Source: Heterodera schachtii
Lineage: Eukaryota; Nematoda; Chromadorea; Rhabditida; Heteroderidae
Assembly (NCBI GenBank): GCA_023374025.1
Contig: SIJG01000003.1
Coordinates: 3,613,154 to 3,677,153, forward strand
Direction of reading: 5' to 3'
DNA: 64,000 nucleotides
Under the pieces are notes generated by a model. That model made no database searches. It was not told where the DNA came from and saw only the letters and a program-made list of their open reading frames with translations. Every line of letters begins with the position of its first letter. The stretch's first letter is position 1. This document shows, piece after piece, positions 1-14,026 of this stretch. A program made the translations under genes and the position numbers.

Positions 1-317
1 TCTTAATAATGTTAAATCTTTTCAATTTATTTTATATTTATTTTTAATTAATTACTTTCATCAGGGAATTGTTGGAAAAAAGTAGGGACCAATAAATAAA
101 AAGAGACAAGATAATTTTAAACGTTTTCTGTCAATAAAATATAATTAATATTATTTTTATCGGACGTGATTCCTCTAATTTCTTCTGTTAAAAATGTTTT
201 TCTATCTTTATATTTTGATCGCGAAAATTACAATTAAAAAATATTATTAATGACTTGGTATCAATTATAATTGATAAATATTGGGTTACAAAATATAAAC
301 TGACATAAAGACGATGA

Positions 318-602
318 TTGACACTGGCGAAAAATACAAAATTTTATCATTTGGCTATGGTTTGGACCTTCACTCATAAATGCTGATATGAATTTACAAC
401 ATTCAAAAAATTGAGCAAAATAATAAAATCGAAGCAAATAACTTAACAAGAAAAATTGCCACAAGATCTTTTTTTAAAAGATTTAAACTTCAGCCTATAA
501 ATAAAAGATATGATAGAAAATTATTATTAATTGCAGTTTTTTTAAAAATAAAAATTATTTTATGCTGCCCATCGATGCCATTTTAAACTTCGCCAGTGTC
601 AA
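318..602. repeat. Inverted repeat pair, 14 bp
   Basis: TTGACACTGGCGAA at 318-331 and its exact complement at 589-602. The spacing and orientation fit a small inverted-repeat element, but no target duplication was found. Confidence 0.45.
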
Positions 603-951
603 AAGAGCCACATTTGCGGAAAGTCCAAAACCAGCCTCTGCATTTTGCATATCGTAGAGATAGTTGTTTGGAAATTCGATCCTTATGACATACCTTGGCG
701 ATGTCGAAAAGCGGGGTTAATTGAAACAGAGTTAAAAAGTGCATTTTTAAGTATAAAAAAGAAAATAATTTATTGTTTTGCCATTTTAAAAAATGGACAC
801 TTTGAGAATTATTGAAGTAATTTGTTTTCATAAATACCATCTGGAATTTATTTTAAATGCAAAAATATGTTTATTTACATATTTTAACTAAAATTCTCAC
901 TTTCCCAATGAATCAATCATATAGAATAAATTAATGAATTAGGCGATCAAT

Positions 952-1123
952 TTTTTGGCTCACTGAAGGGTTACAGATTTTTTCAAAAAAATTTTTGATA
1001 AAGCGTTTAAACAGCTAATTAAAGAAATAAATTTGTCGTAAGTTCACTTTTTATTTGCTAAAATATTCCACGAACAAACAGCTGGGTAAATTCGTTTTTG
1101 GCTCACTGAAGGGTTACAGATTT
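952..1123. repeat. 29-bp direct repeat pair
   Basis: Identical 29-base copies at 952-980 and 1095-1123 contain GGCTCACTGAAGGGTTACAG. They are 143 bp apart. No function was recognised. Confidence 0.6.
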
Positions 1124-2022
1124 CTTTTCGATTGTTAATTTACATGCCGAGATGATCCAATTAATACCTATTTTGTCGCAATTTCATGCGTTTTAATTCA
1201 GTGAAAATTTAATTTCAAAATGTATTTAGCAATTTCAGTTCCGGGTCTATAACTTAATTCTTCAGGAATTGTTGCTGCAAAAAAATTCTTACAGATTCTT
1301 CCATTACTGACAGAGAGGGATGAATACGCTCCCCCAGTCGTTTACCCCGCCCGGGTAAGTCCCCCCCCCCCCCGTATCTTTTTACCAGAAAAATAACTTT
1401 TTATTAATTTTAAAAAATCAAAATTTTTTAAAAGAAAATTTCAAAAAAAAATTCAAATTTTTCAATTGATTTTACAAATTTTCTGCTGAGTTACTGTTGT
1501 TTTTGTAAAAATTTTCCAAAAATCGCTAAAAAATTTTCAAGAACTTTTTCAAGATTTTCTTATAATAAAATTTCTATGATTTTTTGAAAATGTTTACGAA
1601 CTGCTCCCGACCGAGAGACGTCAATTTATAAATATTTTGTCTGGTTTTGGCTCTGCTGGACTACATGAACGGTATTTTCCAACAGCTGCTGCTGACAATG
1701 AGATGGCTAAATGGAAAGCATTTTAATAAAAAAATAAAAAAAAGTAATATTTAAAAAAAAATATTTAGCAGTTGTTGTCAGCAGCGGGTGTCATGTGTCA
1801 TTTGCGTGAAAAATCCATGCTTAAAGCATTTTTCAATGCTTATTTTTTTACATTTATGTATGTGTCATCCAACTTCCAACATTGATCATTCTCAAACAAA
1901 ACAAGCACAACAATTGTCCTCGTCCTCGTCGTCGTACACACGGCAACAGTTTTTTGAAAGCGGAGGTGGGAGGGGGGGGGGCAAAGCTTCTGACAATTGG
2001 AATTCCACCAAAAATTCCTTTC

Positions 2023-2460
2023 CTTTCTCTCTCTCTCTCTCCGTTTTTTCCTCCCTCTTTTTTTCTATGGCTCTTTCCACGCAATTATTTTCTGTACATC
2101 TGCTTTATGTGCTATTTTTCCTTTCTTTAAGCGTCTGATCCGCTCATATTTTTCAATGAAAACACTATCTTATCTCTCTCGGTCTCTCTCACTCACTCGC
2201 TGTCTCTCTCTCGCTCCCTCTCTCTCTCACTTCCCTTTTCTTACCTCTCTCTTTCCTCTTTCACCTTCTTTTTCTTTTTCTCCTTTTCCTCTTCCTGTTT
2301 TTTCTCTCTTCTCTATCTGTTCCCTCCCCCATCTCGTTACTTTGTTTCTCACTTACTTACTTTCTTCTCTCGTTTCTCTGTTCCCTTACTCATTATTTTT
2401 TCCTCCTTTTCTCTCTCTTCCCATCTCTCTCTCTCTTCCTCTCTCTCTCTCTTCACTCTT
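2023..2460. repeat. CT-rich microsatellite tract
   Basis: Interrupted CT and CTCTCTTT runs on the plus strand. The long open frame across it (Ser/Leu/Phe only) is an artefact of this composition. A short GC palindrome (CGGCGCCGGGGGCGGCGCCG) follows at about 2485-2504. Confidence 0.8.
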
Positions 2461-3730
2461 TCATTTTCGTCTTTCCGTCTCCTCCGGCGCCGGGGGCGGC
2501 GCCGGCTGTCACTTTGTGTCAATTTGCACCCTCTTCACAATATTTTACTTTTCGTTTCTTATCGCTTCCCCCATCGTTAATCTTTCGTTCCAAATTAGTT
2601 TCCCGTTTTTTGCCATTTAATCTTTCGCTCGCCGCGGGCAAATAAATAAATAATTTTTAGGGAAAGAGGGCAGGGGGGGGGATTAAATGATCTTTGGTTT
2701 AAAGGTTTAAAAAGGATTTAAAAATAAAAAAAATATGCAAAGAAATTTCAATATTGTAACATTAACACAAAATTATTTAATAAAAAGAAATAAAATAATA
2801 ATGTCGTAATGTTTTAATTAATTTATTAGTGTATTTCACTGAATTTTTATTAATAATTCTTTTTAAATTTCAAATTATTTATGATTTATTAAATAACTAA
2901 AATTTGCAACATTTAATATTCATTATTTTTTTCTTTTTCTTTTTTTTGTAATAAATTATATTGTAAATATTTGCATTGCAAATGTATGGAAATTCTCGGA
3001 GCCGATGATTTAATTTTGTAAAATTTTCTTTGTGTGCGGAAATTAAATTGATGACTTTCCTGCTGTAATATGGAAATAATATAATATGTACATATTTTGT
3101 AGAACTAAAATCATTTTAATCATTTTTTATTTTATTTCCCTTTTTACTTTTTTAATTCGAATTATTCAGACTCGACCCTCCAATAATTCACCTATTAGAA
3201 ATTTAAAAAAAAATTTCTTATTATATTTTATAGCTCTAACTTTGCTCTATTTACTCACCTTTTCTTTGTTTTTGTATCTATTTTCATTTTCCTTAAATTT
3301 GCCATCAAAAATACCTACCCGAAAATGGCTTGCCATTTTTAATTTATAAATTCTATCTCCTTAAATATTTTTCCATTGGGATTGATCTCTTACCTGATAA
3401 ATAGCAAAATTATTTTCGATAATAATGGCGAATTTTCAAATCATGATTATGTTTTGTTCAACTTAAAAAAAATAAAATCTCGAACGTATTTTCGGGGGAC
3501 AGAACTTAGTTGACACCCTAAGTACATATACTCATTAACTCATTCCTCTTTTTTAATTTAAATAATTATTAATTTAAAAAATTCTTTTCTATTTAATTTC
3601 AGCAAAAACATAAATCCAAAATTGCAAAAACATAATTTTCGCATAAATATGCACTCTCCCGCCGATGTTAAGTAATATGTTTTTAAAATTAGATTTCATC
3701 ACCATAATTATCAACTCAATTAACCATCAC

Positions 3731-4381
3731 TAGGGTTCGAAGTTGTATGCACTAATAAATGCCAAATATGCGCATAAAATATGCACTAAAAATCCCTCAA
3801 ATAACCTAAAAACCAGAAAAATGCCCAAATATGCACTAAAATATGCCTTAAAAACTGTCAAAAAATGGCTTTTAACACTCAAAAAAAAATACCAAAAATT
3901 GTGTATAAATTAAGAAATGACATTGAAAACACCAAAACAAGGGCTAATGAGCATTTTTTTAGACAATTTCAAAAATATTGAAGTTCCAAATTTTTAATTT
4001 TTTATTATATGCTAAACAAAATTACGTTTTTTATATAAATAAATTTTTTTCCAAAATTTGTTACAAAAAGTTAAAAAATTTTCGGTTTTTAAGCGTGTAT
4101 TTTTAAAAAAATTCCCAAAAAGTCGATCCTTAGGGGTGTATTTTTCGCTTTTTTCGCATTTTTCTTGTGAAAATTTCCAAAAAATGACCAAAATATGCTC
4201 TAAAAACACAAAAATGGCAAAATATGCATTTATTCTTGAAAACCCCCAAAATATGCTTTTATATGCACTAAAAACCTTCACCAAATCAAAAAATTTTAAC
4301 GTAGAAATGCTATTTTTGAGCCCCTTTCTTCATAGCATATGCGCAGAAAAAATATGCAAAATCATACAACTTCGAACCCTA
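3731..4381. mobile_element. Non-autonomous hAT-like element
   Basis: 8-bp direct repeats ACCATCAC (3723-3730, 4382-4389) flank ends TAGGGTTCGAAGTTGTATG and CATACAACTTCGAACCCTA, a perfect 19-bp inverted pair. The interior repeats AAATATGCA / TGCACTAAAA many times in both halves, resembling subterminal transposase-binding motifs. The 120-codon open frame across it has no recognisable transposase feature. Confidence 0.85.
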
Positions 4382-6193
4382 ACCATCACTGTCATCCATT
4401 TTTTATCATTAATTATCTGATAATTACCAAATAAACGTTAACTGATAAAATAAAATAAAATAAAATAATAATTTGCCATTATCTTACAAAAAACTCTCTT
4501 TATTTTAATTTAATTACTCTTTTTTTGATTTTATTAATTTTTTTTTCCAATTTTGTTTACAATAATTGGGAAATAAAATTGGCCTACAAATTATTAATTA
4601 AATTGTACATTTTTCCCTCTTGACATGATTAAATGCCCACATTTTCCAAGAATTTTCTCACGCACTTAGGCAATTTGTACTAAATGCCGTCTATACACAT
4701 TTTTTTTTTGTATCTGTAATTGCTCTAAATGATGTAGAAAAATTGAAGTTCTCATATTAAACAAAATTTATCTTTCTCATTCAATTTTCTTCTTTAATTT
4801 GTCAATTTTTACGTTTAATTAAATTTTGGCGGTCATATAAATATTTAATAAAACTCCCATTTTAATTTAATTATCCTTCAATTTAGTTAATGTACTTTTA
4901 AAATCTTTTTTTTTTTTTGTGTGTGTTAATTGCATTTTACGTTCTTCAAATTTGGTCACTTTGATAATTTATTTATTTTGATCAAATTATTTGTTTCGAG
5001 ACGGCGCCGACACTCGCAAAGCAAATGAATGTGACTTAACTCAATCAGGCAATTGTTTTTATTTGGTTTTCTTAATCAAATTTGCCCAATTTGTGAAGAT
5101 ATATTTATCTTTTATTTCTACTATTCTCATTTTTTTATCTAAAAGTATGTCAATTTTTTAGGAGAATTTAATGGCAACTCTTTTCAAGTCTCAATTAATG
5201 AAACTATTTTCGTAATGTCCTTACTCTTAATGATTTGGCACTGTTTTGCTGTTAATAGTTTAGCTTCTTACTATAGGTAAATTGTCGGATTTTCAAAATC
5301 CTGTTCCATGCTGATTTGTGAGCCAAATTTTTACTAAATCTTTCGAATTTGAGCCAAAATTCTTATTAAATCTGTTCGTTCAAAAATTAGCCAAAATTTT
5401 TCAACTTTTTTTTTAAATTGGTGGTAGAATTCAATCAAAACTGTTATATTAATTATTTTCTTCTTTGAAATTTACAATAAAATATTCCAACATTACAACA
5501 AAGCTTTGCACATTTATTTCGAGTTAATTCAATTGACCTTCGATTTTTGTTTTTGTTTTTTGCAATTTTTTCTGTTTTTTTTGCACATTTTTTTTTGCAT
5601 TTGTACAACTTCGTAAATTTTCATCTTTTTGGTCCCAACAAATAAATTAGGTCCGCTTCGACGAATTCCCCCCCCCCCCCATTTGTCCCAATTGAATTCA
5701 TTTCCCCCCCTCATTTTTTCCGCTGTCCATTTCGTTTTGGTCCATCCAATTTCCTCCATCTGTTAATTTATTTTTTTGTTTTTTATTGAAAACGACTAAT
5801 TCATTTAACACTACATAATTGTTTTTCTTTAAAATAATTTCCAATTAAATGCTCATTTTTATTGCGAAATTTCTCATTAATTAATTAATTTTATTTTCCA
5901 TTATTTTTTTGGGAAAATAAAACAGTTGCCCATTCATAAATGGTATTTATAAATAAACAAATATCAATTCCATGACTTAACTCTCGAAATATTGCATTTA
6001 TTAGTCATAAATGCACACATAAATTAATGTAAATTTAATTTTGATATGACTAATTTACATGTACAAAACTTGAGGTTTTTCATACTTTTTTCTTCCCAAA
6101 TTTGACATTTATTGTTTAGTTTTAATATGAATGTCAATGAGCGTAATTGCTAATGGCTTTTTGCCATTTATTTCTTTATCTGATTCATTACTA

Positions 6194-6322
6194 GGTACTT
6201 GTGGGTTTTGGGCCTACACCACAAAACTTGATTCCTTTTGTGCAAATTCCTTTTTCATGAGACTGTAAAAGACGCAGTTTTTTTTTTAATTTTGTGATGT
6301 AGGCCCAAAACCCACAAGTACC
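6194..6322. mobile_element. 129-bp hAT-type MITE
   Basis: 8-bp direct repeats CATTACTA (6186-6193, 6323-6330) flank an inverted pair of about 24 bp starting GGTACTTGTGGGTTTTGGGC. The interior is only about 80 bp and non-coding. Near-perfect arms suggest recent insertion. Confidence 0.85.
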
Positions 6323-6444
6323 CATTACTAAACTCCGTCTCCCCCCCCCCCCCCCGCCCCTCTCTGTTTACTTTTTTTTTTATCTTATCTCTCTTCTGTC
6401 ACCTTTTTTCCATCGTATCTCCAATCTCTTTCATTTTTTATCTA

Positions 6445-6810
<366 letters not shown>

Positions 6811-9800
6811 TCGTAATTAATTATTTATTACATTTTTTTTCATTATTTTCCCCCTCTTCTTTTTCTGTGCTTTTCCTTTTTGTCCATCCATGGTTCATTA
6901 TCTTTTTTCCTCAATAAATTTACGATTTCCCTTCTCCAACAGAAGCAGGCTTTTCCTTTTTGCTCCTCCTCACCCTTTTCTCGCTTAATTATTTTGATGA
7001 ATCGCCCCTTTTACTCCGCGGGTGCTTTTAATTGGCTCCCTCCCTCTCGCCTTTGTCGGGTTGCCACGCCGCCACCCTCATTAACACAACTTAATCAACC
7101 CATCCAATTTTGATTTGTTATTAATTATTATAAGCCTCTAGCAAAAAAAAAAAAAAGAAAGAAAAAAAAATTGTTTTTTTAGGAGGATGGAAAATGGAAA
7201 ATGCGAATAGATAAAAAAACGGCGGTGGCGCTACACAGCACAATTAACACTTAATTATTCATTGTGCCGCCACACCCAATTCAATGTTCTTTTTTGGGTA
7301 CTTATATAGCTTCAGTTATGTCAAACTTGTACTTTTATCCATCATTCCATGAATGAATTGGGTAATTAATTTGTGCATTTTTAATGTTTTTATATAAAAA
7401 AATTTTTAACCTTTTTTAAAAGTAATAAATTCGGAATATCTTCATCTACAAGTATATTTTTATAATAAAAATTTTATTTTTCCATTATCTCTAATTTCTC
7501 ATAAAACTATTTTAATTAGTAAATTATAATTTTTTAACAATTTATGCAGCACAAACCTAACATTATTTCCTGATTTTTTTTCAATTTCAGGTTTTTCTTT
7601 AAATTATTGTTAATGGCGTTTAAATTTTCAGAGAAATTTTCGCTCTTTTTTTTTGTTCCGCACGAACATAAACAATTTTTTAAAGTGCAGCAGAACATTC
7701 AAAATGGACGCATAATTGCTTTTTGTTGTCCAAATGTGCTCTTTTCTGCTGCTTACTTTCTCCCCCCGGGGGGGGGGGGCACAAAAAATGGGGACGAAAA
7801 TTGGCCAAGCTATGCCACCACAGCTGCTTGGAGAATGATGAGGAGAGGATGATGATGATGGCACGCATTTGCCCGCTTCTCTTACGCCCGCTTTCCCGTG
7901 GCCTTCGGACTCAAATTTTATTTTTTATTTTGTGCCCGCGACAGCGAAAACGGCGACGGGGCGGGGGGGGGGCATTATTAGGGGGGAGGCACTAATATTG
8001 GCCCACATTTTATGCACGAATTATTCTGCTGTACTTTAATACCACCCATCCCATTCATTCACTCAATTATTTGGGCGCCAGACGGCTTTATTTTGACGAG
8101 TTTTTGTTTGCCAAGGAAATTGCGTAACTTTAATCGACATTCATTTGATTATAATAATCGCTTTTGCGTAAAATTAGTCGGTTTCCATACTTTTAATTAA
8201 TAGAAAGGATGACATTTCATATTAAATAACCTTGCCAGAAATATACTGAACATTTTCATATATTTCAACCTAAGAATAACATTCAAATATTTATTATTAA
8301 ATAATGACTAGGAAGCAAAATAAAAATTGTCGGGTTTTTACTATGACAATTTAATTATTAAAATTTCCTTTAAAAAAATTTAATTCGTGCTTAATTATGT
8401 TTTATTTTCAATTTAAATCTTTTATTTTTAATGTTTTAATTTATGTTCCCCAATTATTTCCCATTTTGTTTTTATTATTTTCCATTTCGACCAGCGCACC
8501 ACCATTCATTTGCGCACCTGGAAAATGAAAATTTTATTGACAAATTTCATTTATATTCCCCGCCTTGCCCCATTTGGACCGGTTTAATACTTTTAATTTA
8601 CACATACACACAGTTTAATTGTCGTGCGTTCGTCGCCCCTCCCGCCGTCCGCCGCCCGCCCTTCACCTTAATTACTTACTAATTGAGCAATTAATGTCCC
8701 TTCACTCCCATTACCGTCCGCCCCCGTCTGTCACTTTTTTTTTCTTACTATCATTTTGTGGTGTAAAATTTAATGCGATCGCTGATTGATCAACGTTCCT
8801 CTTGGTCAATTAGCAACCAGCAGTCAGGTGGGCCGGGAACGCAATTACGACGATTTTTAGAGAATTTGTTATTTCCCCTTGGCAAAAATACCGAATATAA
8901 AAAATAAGAAATAAATTTAATTTATAATTGGCTTCTCTCTAATTTGAAGGGAATAATTTTTTGTCGAAATTTTTGAGCAATTTCGTTTATTTACAAGCAG
9001 AATGTAGTTTCATGAATTTATCATCATTTGTGGTGTTTGAAGAAGTTAAAGAGGGTTTTTTGAAAGTAAGGAGTTGAGTTTTTTTTTTATGTTTTAACGG
9101 ATTTTTTGATAAAATTCCTCAAAATCAGCTAAAATCCTCTAGAAAAGTCTGAATAGAATTCAAATTTTCCCAGCCTAAGCAACATTAGCCCTTTCTCTGT
9201 AAGACCAAGGTTCCATTGTCTTGAAAAAATGTTTCTATTAAAAACGAAAATATTGAAATTTGAAATTGCCGTCGTTTATTTTTTAAATTATTCGAAATTT
9301 TTTAATTTTTCGTCGCCAATGCATAAGAAGGGAGATGGAATTGTTACTCCTCTCCCCATCCAATGTAATTAATTTTAATGCCATCACGGCAAACAATAAA
9401 CAAAATTCATATTCTTTGAAAAGGATAAGAAAATGGTGGACAATTCGCCAACAATTTGCCATTGATTGCCAATTTAAATTTATTTACAATTTTTCGTCCC
9501 CAATTAAATTACTTCTCCCATAAACAACCGGTTCTCGTGCGCTCTCGAATGTGCTGCTTTGATGTTCTCGACAATTTTGTCTCTAATTTTTTTTGCCACT
9601 AACCGCCGCGCCACACATTTCTTTCACAATAAAAACATGTGTTGTGTTGTCCTCCCCTTTTCATTGACTTTCTGCCGCTTTCAAATTGTTCCACCATTTA
9701 AATGTACCGCCATTGTTTTTAAATTTCGAAATTTGTTCAAATTTTAATTTCTTTTTAAAGGTGAAGGGGGCGGGGACTTTGGCAATGTTCGCTTTAATTA

Positions 9801-12800
9801 TGTAATAAATATTTTAAATGAATTTCAATAACGGCGCTTGAGATTTAAGCTTTAGGCTATCTTAGATATTGGAAAACCAAAAAATCTTTAAAATCTTTTC
9901 GCTATTAAATTATTTAATTATTTTTTGAATAGTTCAGCCGATCGAGAATCTCCCAAGAATCTCCCAATTAGGTGTATAGGCACAAAGCTTCCGTTTTTGC
10001 CCACGCCCTTTAACAATAATTAAATTTTTTTTTCTCAATCCGACATTACTAATGAAAATATTTTGTTTTTCATTATTCAGACCTATTTTATTAAATTTTC
10101 ATGTTAGGGAAATTCTCTTTTCCTTTTTGGTCGTTAATTGTTTTTGTTTGTCCTCTCATTGACTGCGCTAATTACTACATTTGTTTTAAAATTACAAAAA
10201 GTAAAAATAAATTGTAAAATAAACCCTTTAGTTATAATTTTATTGCATTTTTAATTACTTATTTTTTTATTACAATTTTCTTTTTAATTTTCTTATCATT
10301 TTTTTTATTAATAGAATTTGGTTTACATATTCCTTCCTTTAAATTTTATTATAAATGATTAATTTATATTCTCCCGGAATTCTCTCTGAATAAATTTGTT
10401 CAGCATTTTTGTTATCATTTTTCTTTTTGAAAAAATTCTCATCAGTTCATCATCTCGAACAATCTGTGGTTAATTTATTATCTTTTAATATAAAAATAAT
10501 TTTATTTTTTGTTAACACAAAAAATATTAACATTTCTTTGAAATTCTTTTTTCTTTTTTTTGCTATTTTAAAATAAATGTATATTCAAGTTTTCTTCTGC
10601 TCATGACTCATGGCGTCATTTTTAAAGAAAATTAATTATAAATTTCATGATATTTAAAATTCGCTCTTGCCCAAAAATTTCGAAACTTTTTTTTTCTTGT
10701 GAAATTTCGTTTTTTCCATTGTTTTTTAGCTCTCATGCGCATATTGTAATCATTCCTCGCTTTCTCGCTTTATCTGTCTGCTTAATTATAGGCCTATTAG
10801 CGTAGTTTTGTCCGATTTGTAGCACCAAATGTGCCATTTTTGTTAATGACTGCTCTCTTTTTCTCGGCCTCTAAAAAAAATAGGATTATTTTGCGTTTCA
10901 ATTCCCATCCATCCGACGGCCATATTCATTCATTCATTTTGTATTTATTGTTTTGCCCATGCATAATGCCACCAAAATGTAAAGTGCCAATTTTATAATG
11001 GCATTCCGTCCTCTTGTCGTCGTCGTCGGCCAACTAATTGAACCACGAATTATATAATATGCAAACACAATAATTAACAGTTTGCTTCGACTCATTATCA
11101 GCCAACTAATTTAGGAAATGTTTTATAATTATAATAATTAACAATTATTCATTTATTTTGTGCAAAATTCTTTTTTTAACCCTATATTTTATTTTTATCA
11201 GTAAATATATCATTTCTCTTAATTATCCAATTTGCATATTTCTTCATTCCTTAATTACTCTTTGTTTTTAATTATCTCTCATAATAATTGATTTTTTAAG
11301 GTAAATCTTCGCAAATATTTTTTGTTTACATTAAAGACATTAACAAATGTATAAACTTTTTTTTCTGTTTTCAAAGAAAAGCGATTCTCGGACAGATGCA
11401 AATTTTGTCACGGCATGCCCTTTTAGGGACCTTAATTTAGTCTCTTTGAGAACTAATTAAATTTCCAACTGATTAACACTTCCTATTTTTATCATACTGA
11501 AAAACTTCCTATTTTTATCGTTTTTAATGCAAATAATTTATCTTTCTTTATATAATTATTTAAATTACAAAAACAATCTGTGCTTAATTAATTCTGAAAA
11601 TTCAAACGGTTTTCTGACTCCAATTCATCTCTCTCTATATAAATTTATCAAATAAATGAACATTAAATAATGAAATTTTTTTGTTCTAACATTTTATTAA
11701 TTCAATTTTCATTTCAACAAACTTTTCTCAAATTTTTCACTTTTTCTTAAATTGAATTTAGTACTTTTTAATATCAATTTGCTTTTTGCTTTTAATAATA
11801 TTTCCCCAATTTATTTAATTTAATTAAATAAATGTTTTTTCTAATAATTTTTCTTTTTGATTTTTATAATTCATAATTATTTCCACATTCGCGCTGCTCC
11901 ACTGCGTTTGCTCATCAGCGGCAGCAGCAACAGCATAAAATCATTCTGCTGCGCTCATCAATCATTGTCCGTGTGATCAAATTTATTTTTCGCCGCTCAT
12001 TTCGCCGAATTGTAATTTTTGCGACATTTTTTCGCATCGTTTTCCCCTGAAAAAATCATTCTTCATAGAAACGAGTCCTTAGAGCAGCAGCAAAAAAAAA
12101 AGGCAAAATGTGCGCACGAGTGCAAACCAAACACAAAGATTAAACATCATGGGAACATTTCGCCAAAAAAATGCCAAAAAATAAATGCCAATGCCATTTT
12201 TAGACACAGTTTTTTCATTTTTTGAATCCAACACCTTAAGACGGCATATTAGCTTAATAAATTAAACGGAATCGAATTCCGTTAAACATCAGATCCGCCA
12301 GAGAACATTTTGCCAAGAAAAATTTCGAACGAAAAATAAAAATGTAAAATGCCCTTTTATCACTGACCTCCGTTCCTGCGCCCGCCGCTACTCAAAACTC
12401 ATTTTAGTAACAAAAAAAAATATGACGCAAAATTTCGCGCTCCAAACCCAAAAATAAAACATCATCGGCACTAACTGTGCACATTCCCGACAACCAAAAA
12501 AGTGCAAATGCCATCTTGGCACTTTTGTTCATCCCTTCAAATGCCAAATCTCGCCCCGCCTGTGTATGTGTTGTTACACCATGATATAAAATGAAAATGT
12601 TTGTTAATCCTCTCCCCCCCCCGCCATTCTCTCATTTCCGTCCGCTGCCTTTGCTTCTCTCTTTCTCTCTCTCTCCTCTTGACATTATTGTGCTTGGCAT
12701 AATGTCCGGTGCCACCATAAACCAAACATATTTGTTGTTAATCCCGACTCTCGACAAAAAAAAGGCTTTGGCAATCCCATAAGTTCTCGTGCTCTTTCAT

Positions 12801-13861
12801 GGTCATGGCTATCAGGCTTCGGCCTTTTTTTCGAGATTCGTAATATGTAATCCGAACTCAGAAACTCGGGCAAAAAGTCTGATTTTCGTGAATCTTATAT
12901 CCTTAAGAACGATTAATTGTGCTATTTAGTAACAATGGTTCATTTCAAAATAATATTATCAAATCTGTTTTACATCAATTATTTTTTGATTTATTATTTT
13001 TTAACAAAATTGAATTTTTTTTTTAATTTTTTTCTCCAAAAATGACTTTTAATCATATTTGATAGGCTTCACAAACAACTCATAATAAGATAAACAATAA
13101 TAATCGGCAGCTGCTTTGTGTTTTTTTCATCAAAAAAGTGTGCCGCCCTTTCTCTCTATTCATTAATTTAATTTTTTACTCCCCAAAAAACCCATTACGC
13201 CTCCCCACCCCCCCCCCTATTATTTGTTCATCCGCTTTTGCTTTTTCATCGTAATCCCTTTAAGATTTTATCCCGTCTCGCCTCTCCCCCCCCCCCCTAA
13301 TTTCCCCCGTTTTTCCATTCATTTTTTAATTCATTTTTCGTCCGTTCTCCGCCCGCTTTTTCATCGCTTTACGAACATTCACTAATGAACTGCTCTTCTG
13401 CTGAGGACAAATGATCAGCAGCAGTAAAGCAGCTGCAGAACACGCAATTACAAGCAGTGTTTTGCGCGCTTTGCTCCCTTTTAATTGGTTAATTACTTAA
13501 TAAATGGTTCTCTCCGGTTTTAATTACTATACATTAATTAATTAGATACAAAAATGACCCATTTTTTGTTGTTTTTTCTCTCCCACCGTTTTGTGTACCG
13601 CCGCCAGTAATAAATGCGTGTGAATTATTACTATGGTAAATTGAAATTTTACCTGCTCCTGTTATTATATAGTTGACACGGAGCACTCTCAAATGATTTA
13701 GTCAAGTTTATTTAATTAAAGACAAAAAAATTTTCAACTAATTGGACAATTTAATTGTGGGAAATTTTTTATGGGAAATTATTTTATTTATTTAGTAATT
13801 AAGTATGATTTTTATGCGAGGTAATCAAACATAATTTAAGTAAGCCCCACAATAATCAGGT

Positions 13862-14026
13862 GAGCCCGGCGGGATCGGGATCCCGCCGGAGTTTTCACGG
13901 GATCCCGACCCGGTTTTTGAAGAAAGAGCCGGGATCGGGATCCCGGCAAAATTCCGGTAACACTATTCCGTCCTGCTTATGCCAAGCCCAGATCCCGATC
14001 CCGACTTTTTTTAAAATTCCTGGCTC
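13862..14026. mobile_element. GC-rich mariner-like MITE, GGGATCGGGATCCCG type
   Basis: It starts GAGCCCGGCGGGATCGGGAT and ends TTTTAAAATTCCTGGCTC followed by TA. It contains several GGGATC/GATCCC blocks that pair with each other. Size and ends match 47591-47760. The expected left TA reads GT. Confidence 0.6.

Larger units (their letters stand above)
1..3722. other. Intergenic, no gene seen
   Basis: AT-rich with the repeats listed separately, a 13-base C run (1361-1373) and a G run (1972-1981). Open frames are short, low complexity or CT-derived. Confidence 0.6.

Noticed and set aside
1997..2620. 207-codon open frame, Ser/Leu/Phe-rich
   Set aside because: It is a translation of a CT-rich microsatellite tract with no ordered content.
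4058..4420. 120-codon frame across a hAT-like element
   Set aside because: It runs through motif repeats and out past the element end; no transposase signature.
11930..11960. CAGCAGCAACAG stretch that looked like a polyQ exon
   Set aside because: Too short, with stops close by and no splice sites.
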